A stretch of 12,139 nt of DNA from Desulfarculales bacterium UBA696 (lineage in GTDB: Bacteria; Desulfobacterota; Syntrophobacteria; Syntrophobacterales; Syntrophobacteraceae): NCBI GenBank assembly GCA_002298995.1, contig DBMO01000062.1, positions 1 to 12,139 on the forward strand, written 5' to 3'. The position numbers and the translations under genes were made by a program. The number at the start of each line of letters is the position of its first letter. The first letter of the stretch is position 1. The notes beneath the pieces were generated by a model. It was not told the DNA's origin. It saw nothing but the letters and a program-made list of their open reading frames with translations, and made no database searches. Below, in pieces: positions 7,757 to 12,139 of this stretch.

Positions 7757-8539
7757 ATGGGATATATAGACAGAGAAATACGAAGGCTGTTCGGGAAGGC
7801 GATAAACCATTACGGGCTTATTGCGGACGGAGACAGGATCGCGGTCGGGGTATCCGGCGGCAAGGACAGCATGCTGCTGCTCTGGCTTCTGCGGGAGAGG
7901 CTGCGGCGAATTCCCATAAAATACGAGCTTGTAGCCGTCCATGTGGACCCCGGTTTCGACACCGATTCGGCGGACGCGCTCGAATCTTATTTTGTCCGTG
8001 AGGGGTTCAGATACGAGATTATTCGCACCGATTTCGGTCCGAGGGCGCACGGACCCGAAAACAAGGAAAATCCCTGCTTCCTTTGCTCCAGGCTTCGACG
8101 CTCGGCGCTGTTCAAAAAGGCGCGCGACCTTGGCTGCTCCAAGATTGCCTTGGGCCACACCCAGGACGACATCATCGAGACTTTCTGGATTAACATATGC
8201 TACGGGGCGGAAGTTGCCGCAATCGTTCCCCGGCAGGAGTTTTTCGGAGGCGAAATCACGGTTATCCGGCCCCTGGCGCTGATGTCCACTCCCTCCGTGA
8301 TCCGGATGTGCAAGAGTATCGGACTTCCGATACTGCCCTCCAACTGCCCGTCTGCCGACAAAAGCCAGAGGGCCGAGCTGCGCCGTATGCTCGATGAACT
8401 CTACAGGAAAAATCCAAAGGTCAGGGGAAACACTTTTCATGCCATGAGCAACGTTAATCTGGAATACCTGCCCCCCGGACTTCCGGCGAGGGGCAAGCGG
8501 GGTGGACGGAGACGGAAGCCGGAAGATGAGGTTTTGTAG
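7757..8539 (+). CDS. ttcA: tRNA 2-thiocytidine biosynthesis protein TtcA
   Basis: This is an ATP-dependent PP-loop enzyme that thiolates cytidine 32 in certain tRNAs, using a [4Fe-4S] cluster in the known TtcA family. The 260-residue product has the P-loop SGGKDS at 33-38, HVDPGFD, the pair C107-F-L-C110 in NPCFLCSRLRR, GHTQDD, and a third cysteine C197 in SNCPS. These three cysteines correspond to the cluster ligands described for Escherichia coli TtcA. It lacks the zinc fingers of the related TtuA. It is shorter than the E. coli protein (about 310), and the C-terminus is a basic tail (GKRGGRRRKPEDEVL). The codons TTG (7754) and ATG (7757) are adjacent; I chose the ATG. AGGGG at 7749-7753 is very close and AGGGA further up is an alternative ribosome site. 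The stop codon lies inside an inverted-repeat element (8535-8685), so insertion of that repeat may have reshaped the tail. Confidence 0.88.
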   Translation: MGYIDREIRRLFGKAINHYGLIADGDRIAVGVSGGKDSMLLLWLLRERLRRIPIKYELVAVHVDPGFDTDSADALESYFVREGFRYEIIRTDFGPRAHGPENKENPCFLCSRLRRSALFKKARDLGCSKIALGHTQDDIIETFWINICYGAEVAAIVPRQEFFGGEITVIRPLALMSTPSVIRMCKSIGLPILPSNCPSADKSQRAELRRMLDELYRKNPKVRGNTFHAMSNVNLEYLPPGLPARGKRGGRRRKPEDEVL

Positions 8540-8685
8540 GTTGGGTTGAGCGGCTAAAAGGAAATTTCGCCGCGAACGCTTTGAATGGAGCGAAACCCAA
8601 CGCTCCGGCGGCCGGGATGTTGGGTTTCGCTCCCATGGATTCATCTCGGACTCCTGTAGTTATTCATCGCTCTACCCAACCTACA
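8535..8685. repeat. Nested inverted-repeat element (BIME/REP-like)
   Basis: The outer arms TGTAGGTTGGGT (8535-8546) and ACCCAACCTACA (8674-8685) are perfect inverted repeats, and extend to 18 bp with one mismatch through GAGCG (8552) and CGCTC (8668). Inside lies a second perfect 15-bp inverted pair, GGAGCGAAACCCAAC (8587-8601) and its complement (8619-8633). The element therefore looks like two copies of one unit facing each other, each running from GTAGGTTGGGT to GCGAAACCCAAC. This pattern is that of short dispersed repeats common in proteobacterial intergenic regions. The left end covers the ttcA stop codon. No transposase is present. Confidence 0.8.
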
Positions 8686-8797
8686 TTATAGATTCGCCAC
8701 CGCGCCGCGGCTTTGGCCGGAACGACTTTTGAAGAATGCCGCTCACGGCGTTGCCTCCCAACCTGAATAACTGCTTCTTTGAACTGGAAAGGGCCTG

Positions 8798-11527
8798 ATG
8801 AACCAGCAAAATAAAAGCGAGCGAAAGACATTCTTCCTGATCGACGGCAGTTCCTACATCTACAGGGCATTTTATGCCATCCGGCGCCTTACCAATTCCA
8901 GGGGAATGGCCACCCAGGCGGTCTACGGCTTTTCCACGATGCTTTTAAAAGTCATTCGGGAACGAAAGCCGGACTATATCTGCGTGGTCTTCGACGCGCC
9001 CGGACGCGGTTTTCGACATGAAATGTCGGCGGAGTACAAGGCCACCCGCCAGGTCATGCCCGAGGAACTCGTTCCGCAGGTGCCCTACATAAAACGGGTG
9101 GTGCAGTATTTCGGAATCCCGCAGATGGAGCTTGCGGGCTACGAGGCCGACGACCTTATCGCGGCTCTCGCTCATCTTGTTTCAGATCTCGGAATGGATA
9201 CAGTCATAGTATCCGCGGACAAGGACCTGCACCAACTCATAACCGACCCCGCAATCAGGCAATGGGACCCGCAAAGCGATCGCCTCTTTACCGAACAGGT
9301 GGTCCTGGAGCGCTTCGGCGTAACCCCTGGCCAGATGATAGACTATATGGCCCTGGTGGGGGATACGTCGGACAACGTTCCCGGAGTAAAAGGGGTCGGT
9401 GAGAAAACGGCCCGGCAGCTTATTCAGACCTGGGGATCGCTTGGCGGCGTGTATGAAAATATTGACCGCATCACGCCGGAATCCCTGAGGAAAAAGCTAA
9501 GTGAGGGACGGGCTTCGGCATACCTCTCACGCGACCTGGTTACATTAAGGCCCGACGTTGCTATCGATAAAGGGATCGAGGAATTCGCGCCCGCTCCGCC
9601 CATGCGAAAGGAAATGCTCGCCCTTTGCGAGGAACTCGAATTCAAGACGCTTCTGGATACCCTCAGGCGCGAGTGGGCGGACGTCGAAGAGGCCGCACCC
9701 TCCCTCAAGACCCCGAGTGCTCGAACCGATCACGTGATCCGTACCAAAGACGAGCTGAAAAGCCTTGTCGACATGCTTTCAGGTAAATCGCTGATCTCAA
9801 TCGAGGTGGAGACGACCTCGCAGGAAGCCATGGATACCGAAATCGTTGCGGTTGCCTTTTGCGCGTCTGAAAACGTTGCCTATTACGTCCCGGTCGGCCA
9901 CTGCGGACCGGGCTCGGAGTGCCAGCTTACCGCCGCCGAGGTCCTGCGCGAAATCCAGCCGCTGCTTAGCGCTGCCTCGCCGGCAAAGGCCGGCCAGGAC
10001 CTCAAGTTCCAGTGGGTCGTCTTGAAATGCCGCGGGATCGAGCTGAACGCAATGGCTTTCGATACCATGATCGCAAGCTACCTGCTCGATCCGGGTAAGC
10101 AGACCCACGCGCTGGACCGGGTCGCCGCCGAATACCTGGGCGAGAACATATCCTCGCTCCAGGATATGACCGGACGGGGCAAGGCCAGGATAAACTTTGC
10201 CGAACTCGAACTTGAAAAGGCGGCCGATTTTGGCTGCTGCGACGTCGAAACAACCTGGAGGCTCGTTTCTCCGCTTCTAAAAGCACTCGAAGAAAATAAA
10301 CTAAGGGAACTCTATGAACTCATCGAACTGCCGCTGACCGAGGTCCTCGCCCGCATGGAGCACCGGGGCATCCTGGTCGATTCAGAGAAGCTGGAAAGCT
10401 TATCCATCGAGTTCCAGAAGGCGCTCGACCAGAAGGCGGACATGGTCTACCAGATGGCGGGCGAGGAGTTCAATATCCAGTCGCCAAAGCAGCTTGGCTA
10501 TATCCTCTTCGATAAACTGGGGCTTTCGGTCATCAAAAAAACCAAAAGCGGCGCTTCGACCGACATGGCGGTCCTAGAAGAACTCGCCGCCGAACACCCG
10601 ATCGCCGAACAGGTCCTGAGCCACCGCACCCTGTCCAAGCTGAAGGGCACCTACGCCGACGCCCTCCCAAAGCTCGTTCGGCCCGCAACCGGGCGGATTC
10701 ACACATCATTTAACCAGGCCGTAACTGCAACCGGGCGCCTCAGCAGCTCGAACCCGAACCTGCAAAATATCCCCATACGATCCGAAGAAGGCAAGAAGAT
10801 ACGCGAAGCCTTCATCGCCGCCCCCGGCAACATGCTGCTCTCGGCCGACTATTCGCAGATCGAACTCCGGGTGCTTGCCCACTATAGCGGCGATGAAAGC
10901 CTTCTGGACGCCTTTCGGGACGGCCACGACGTTCACAGGCGCACCGCGGCCGATATTTTCGGCATAACGCCGGCCGACGTCACCCCGGAGATGCGCAGGC
11001 AGGCCAAGATGATAAACTTCGGGATAATCTACGGGATGAGCCCTTTCGGACTCTCCCAGAGGCTCCGGATTACCACGAAGACCGCCAGGGCGGCAATCGA
11101 CAGGTACTTCGAGCGCTATAGCGGAGTAAGGCGGTTTATAGATGAGGCCGTGCAAAAGGCGCGGGAACTTGGTTACGCTGAAACGCTTCTCGGAAGAAGG
11201 CGAGCAATTCCCGAACTCAAAAGCAGGAATTTCACGATCCGCCAACTCGGCGAGCGCCTGGCAATAAACACGCCGATCCAGGGCACCTCGGCCGACCTCA
11301 TAAAAAAGGCCATGATCGACATCTACCTGGCGCTGAAGAAGGAAAAATTCCGCACCGACATGCTCCTACAGGTCCATGACGAACTTCTTTTCGAAGTCCC
11401 TCTGGCCGAGAAGGTGAGGGTGCAGGAGCTTATCCGCAACAAAATGGAAAACGTCTGGCCCAATATCGCCGCCCCGCTAAAGATCGAAATCGGCTGGGGA
11501 GAAAACTGGTCGGAAGCTCATCCGTGA
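8798..11527 (+). CDS. polA: DNA polymerase I
   Basis: This 909-residue family A polymerase (E. coli Pol I is 928) fills gaps and removes RNA primers during replication and repair. The N-terminal 5'-3' flap nuclease (about 10-300) is intact, with LIDGSSYIYRAFYAI, the YEADDL acidic cluster, SADKDL and GDTSDNVPGVKGVG. The central 3'-5' exonuclease fold (about 310-500) is present but its catalytic residues are altered: EVE at 336-338 where E. coli has D355-T-E357, Q405 in GQDLKFQ where D424 is expected, and F478 for Y497. Only D482 (D501) and the second acid remain. The polymerase domain is complete: motif A DYSQIELR with D684, motif B RRQAKMINFGIIYG (733-746, with R734, K737, F741 and Y745), and motif C VHDE with D861. 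The ATG follows GGAAAGGG closely. It sits alone on the plus strand after the repeat element, with no operon partner visible. Confidence 0.97.
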   Translation: MNQQNKSERKTFFLIDGSSYIYRAFYAIRRLTNSRGMATQAVYGFSTMLLKVIRERKPDYICVVFDAPGRGFRHEMSAEYKATRQVMPEELVPQVPYIKRVVQYFGIPQMELAGYEADDLIAALAHLVSDLGMDTVIVSADKDLHQLITDPAIRQWDPQSDRLFTEQVVLERFGVTPGQMIDYMALVGDTSDNVPGVKGVGEKTARQLIQTWGSLGGVYENIDRITPESLRKKLSEGRASAYLSRDLVTLRPDVAIDKGIEEFAPAPPMRKEMLALCEELEFKTLLDTLRREWADVEEAAPSLKTPSARTDHVIRTKDELKSLVDMLSGKSLISIEVETTSQEAMDTEIVAVAFCASENVAYYVPVGHCGPGSECQLTAAEVLREIQPLLSAASPAKAGQDLKFQWVVLKCRGIELNAMAFDTMIASYLLDPGKQTHALDRVAAEYLGENISSLQDMTGRGKARINFAELELEKAADFGCCDVETTWRLVSPLLKALEENKLRELYELIELPLTEVLARMEHRGILVDSEKLESLSIEFQKALDQKADMVYQMAGEEFNIQSPKQLGYILFDKLGLSVIKKTKSGASTDMAVLEELAAEHPIAEQVLSHRTLSKLKGTYADALPKLVRPATGRIHTSFNQAVTATGRLSSSNPNLQNIPIRSEEGKKIREAFIAAPGNMLLSADYSQIELRVLAHYSGDESLLDAFRDGHDVHRRTAADIFGITPADVTPEMRRQAKMINFGIIYGMSPFGLSQRLRITTKTARAAIDRYFERYSGVRRFIDEAVQKARELGYAETLLGRRRAIPELKSRNFTIRQLGERLAINTPIQGTSADLIKKAMIDIYLALKKEKFRTDMLLQVHDELLFEVPLAEKVRVQELIRNKMENVWPNIAAPLKIEIGWGENWSEAHP

Positions 11528-11725
11528 TGGTTGTGGGACGTGCGCTGTGGGTTACGGGTTGCGGATGCCGATGAAATGCGGGTTGGGTCATTCTAAGCCC
11601 GAAAACAGCCGGTCCTATATCTTTTTCAAAGATCACGGGCATCGGCTCATTTATTCCGCACCGAGGCTGCCCCTATCTGCTTCGTGATATCATTCCTTGC
11701 TGGAAGCCGAAGTAAGCCCTTTTTT

Positions 11726-11791
11726 CCGCACTTTAACCGCACTTGTATTGCACCGTTGCCGCACCGTTAATGCACCATCTCCGCACCCGTT
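11726..11791. repeat. Tandem array of six 11-bp units
   Basis: GCAC occurs at 11728, 11739, 11750, 11761, 11772 and 11783, exactly 11 bp apart each time. The units have consensus close to CCGCACCGTTA: the first two carry CACTT, the middle two CACCGTT and the fifth CACCAT. The period is not a multiple of three and is close to one helical turn, so all copies would face the same side of the DNA. It resembles a protein-binding or iteron-like array rather than coding repeats; the function is unknown. Confidence 0.75.
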
Positions 11792-11850
11792 TGTACCAAT
11801 TTGCCTTCAAGATCCTACCGAGAAACAGTACGAATGGTAGCTCCAGAATT

Positions 11851-11872
11851 TCGGCCTCGCGCGCGAGGCCGA
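11851..11872. repeat. Perfect 22-bp GC-rich palindrome
   Basis: The sequence from TCGGCCTCGCG to its exact complement CGCGAGGCCGA forms an uninterrupted 22-bp palindrome with no spacer. As RNA it would be a very stable hairpin; as DNA it is a symmetric site. It lies 6 nt before the terminator stem at 11879. Confidence 0.85.
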
Positions 11873-11878
11873 GGGGGC

Positions 11879-11906
11879 GCGGGGGAATCATTCCCCCGCT
11901 CTTTTA
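11879..11906 (+). terminator. Rho-independent terminator
   Basis: GCGGGGGAA (11879-11887) pairs perfectly with TTCCCCCGC (11891-11899) across a 3-nt loop TCA, and is followed by TCTTTTA. This is a strong intrinsic terminator on the plus strand. The nearest upstream plus-strand gene is polA, whose stop lies about 350 nt before it, so it ends either a long polA 3' UTR or an unrecognised small transcript. Confidence 0.75.
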
Positions 11907-12053
11907 TACTTTGAAAGGCGCCATCTCGAACTCTCACTAAAGCCTTGCCTCCGGAGCGCTTAGCACACGTTTTTTACACGTAGGGATAATTTGGCAACTG
12001 GTTGACGGGGTTTATTGAATTAACCTGGGAAGCGCAGTAGAATCGTAATATTC

Positions 12054-12083
12054 GTAGGATGGGTGGAGCGAGCGCAACCCATC
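12054..12083. repeat. Dispersed repeat unit related to the 8535-8685 element
   Basis: GTAGGATGGGTGGAGCGAGC followed by GCAACCCATC has the same plan as the units at 8535-8685: a GTAGG(T/A)TGGGT start, a GAGCG core and a CAACCCA end. GATGGGT (12058-12064) and ACCCATC (12077-12083) form an inverted pair. A doubled 11-bp CATCTATTTTC (12080-12101) overlaps its right end. Such units are common short mobile-like repeats in proteobacteria. Confidence 0.65.
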
Positions 12084-12139
12084 TATTTTCCATCTATTTT
12101 CCATTACAACCATTGTGAATGTGATGATGACCAACTACC

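Larger units (their letters stand above)
11528..12139. other. Non-coding tail after polA, no gene seen
   Basis: No open frame with family resemblance or a ribosome site is visible in these 612 bp. From left to right it contains a 6-bp hairpin (ATCTTT-TTC-AAAGAT, 11619-11633), an 11-bp-period GCAC array (11726-11791), a 22-bp palindrome (11851-11872), a rho-independent terminator (11879-11906), two ACACGT direct copies around 11965-11980, and a dispersed repeat unit (12054-12083) followed by a doubled CATCTATTTTC. A small RNA ending at the terminator is possible but cannot be shown. Confidence 0.6.

Noticed and set aside
7628..8644. Long minus-strand open frame of 338 codons
   Set aside because: It lies antisense to ttcA, whose PP-loop and three cluster cysteines make the plus strand coding. 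The antisense product shows no recognisable domain and runs through the inverted-repeat element.
11726..11791. CRISPR-like array
   Set aside because: The period is only 11 bp, with no spacers of 30 bp or more and no cas genes.
11743..11940. Plus-strand 65-codon frame after polA
   Set aside because: It begins inside the 11-bp repeat array and reads through the 22-bp palindrome and the terminator. It has no ribosome site and an unnatural composition.
11992..12006. Sigma54-like TGGCAA...TTGA sequence
   Set aside because: The spacing between the GG and TTG elements is one base short and the -12 element reads GA instead of GC. No gene follows within the window.

Overview
The window reads as chromosomal DNA of a Gram-negative bacterium. 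The multi-PAS kinase style, the cysteine-rich PAS domain and the TtcA/PolA sequences resemble those of Desulfobacterota (former Deltaproteobacteria). That placement is a judgement from family resemblance, not from a search.

Layout. (1) 1-142: two tRNA genes on the minus strand, tRNA-Arg(UCG) followed by tRNA-Lys(CUU), the latter cut by the left edge. A convincing sigma70-type promoter lies just upstream at 159-186. (2) 384-3461, minus strand: a receiver-only response regulator followed by a membrane hybrid-free histidine kinase with three PAS domains. (3) 3462-4017: a long spacer between divergent genes, with hairpins, palindromes and a thrice-repeated GTTGCCC motif. (4) 4018-7556, plus strand: a second histidine kinase (periplasmic dCACHE-like sensor, HAMP, three PAS domains) followed 11 nt later by a second receiver-only regulator. 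(5) 7757-8539, plus strand: a TtcA-type tRNA 2-thiolation enzyme. (6) 8535-8685: a nested inverted-repeat element whose left end contains the ttcA stop codon. (7) 8798-11527, plus strand: DNA polymerase I. (8) 11528-12139: no gene seen, but an 11-bp-period repeat array, a 22-bp palindrome, a strong terminator and a further dispersed repeat unit.

How the genes work together. The two kinases share the SHDLQEPLRKI phosphoacceptor box and near-identical coiled-coil linkers, and each sits beside an Rcp1-like receiver protein with no output domain. This looks like a pair of paralogous signalling modules that may share partners or cross-phosphorylate (inference). ttcA and polA are housekeeping genes unrelated to that system.

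Most notable observations. The 3'-5' exonuclease site of the polymerase is degraded (E/Q/F at positions that are normally D/D/Y), so proofreading is probably lost. One PAS domain of the second kinase carries a cluster of six cysteines. The non-coding tail after polA carries a strictly 11-bp-periodic GCAC array. I found no clearly undescribed multi-gene system. The divergent double kinase/receiver locus and the 11-bp array are the best candidates for something new.
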